Assembly (NCBI RefSeq): GCF_003202235.1
Contig: NZ_MASU01000001.1
Span: 186,001 to 250,000, forward strand
Source of the DNA: Prauserella flavalba
Lineage (GTDB): Bacteria > Actinomycetota > Actinomycetes > Mycobacteriales > Pseudonocardiaceae
Length of the DNA stretch: 64,000 nt
Direction of reading: 5' to 3'
Below the pieces are notes generated by a model that worked only from the letters and a program-made list of their open reading frames with translations, had not been told where the DNA came from and ran no database searches. Positions 63,975 through 64,000 of this stretch are shown piece after piece; the first letter of the stretch is position 1, and each line of letters starts with the position of its first letter. The translations under genes and the position numbers were made by a program.

Positions 63975-64000
63975 GCCATCCCCCTTGATGCGTCGCGTGT

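Overview
The window is very GC-rich chromosomal DNA from an actinomycete, most likely a member of the Pseudonocardiaceae (Saccharomonospora / Prauserella / Amycolatopsis type). This rests on codon use, many GTG starts, starts with a TANNNT box only 6-8 nt upstream (leaderless transcripts), a dnaK-grpE-dnaJ-hspR operon with HspR boxes, a DUF742 protein, an EtfD-like protein and WXG100-type secretion substrates. The genus is an inference.

Layout. 1-5.4 kb: an F420/FMN-type oxidase fragment, then a MarR-MFS-YceI operon in which transporter and YceI protein share Ig-like repeats, DedA and a VOC protein. 5.5-10.2 kb: a sugar/nucleoside kinase pair divergent from a LacI regulator, a LacI paralogue without HTH, and a GH76 mannanase. 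10.3-17.8 kb: molybdopterin oxidoreductase, AraC regulator, nitrilase, LysR/MFS pair, TrmH methyltransferase. 17.9-22.9 kb: a Tat-exported amine oxidase with a Tat-exported RidA, PyrE, SDR, two proteins of unknown function. 22.9-37 kb: ClpB, AGCS symporter, MarR, flavohaemoglobin with a dienelactone hydrolase, an ECF sigma factor with its DGPF/YCII partner, then the HspR-controlled dnaK operon (three HAIR boxes in the window). 37-49.4 kb: PEBP protein, MFS/TetR pair with two mirrored operators, SMR/TetR, EtfD-like Fe-S protein, orphan DUF742 protein, TetR-AidB-like-enoyl-CoA hydratase operon, CAP-domain protein, dCTP deaminase, MpaB/Lcp-like DUF2236 protein.

49.5-53.1 kb is a small integrated element in tRNA-Gly(CCC): tyrosine integrase, excisionase, a truncated RepSA-like initiator and one lower-GC cargo gene, flanked by a 34-bp direct repeat of the tRNA 3' end. 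To its right lie an 83-aa Thr/Gly/Val-rich peptide and a P450. 54.9-58.8 kb holds a type VII secretion effector locus: an SseB/SAV_915-like protein, an EspC-like partner, a 419-aa WXG effector with a glycine-zipper C-terminus, and three tandem paralogous membrane proteins that look like duplicated immunity genes. A displaced copy of the effector's last 17 codons sits between two of the paralogues. 59-64 kb: methyltransferase/SDR pair, a frameshifted conserved gene, GrpB, RidA, a tyrosine phosphatase, MmcQ/YjbR, VanZ and a small membrane protein.

The strongest candidates for something undescribed are the WXG effector with its paralogous membrane-protein array, the peptide-P450 pair, and the Tat-exported amine oxidase/RidA couple. 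No rRNA and no CRISPR array were seen. Identifications are from motif recognition by eye; no database search was possible.
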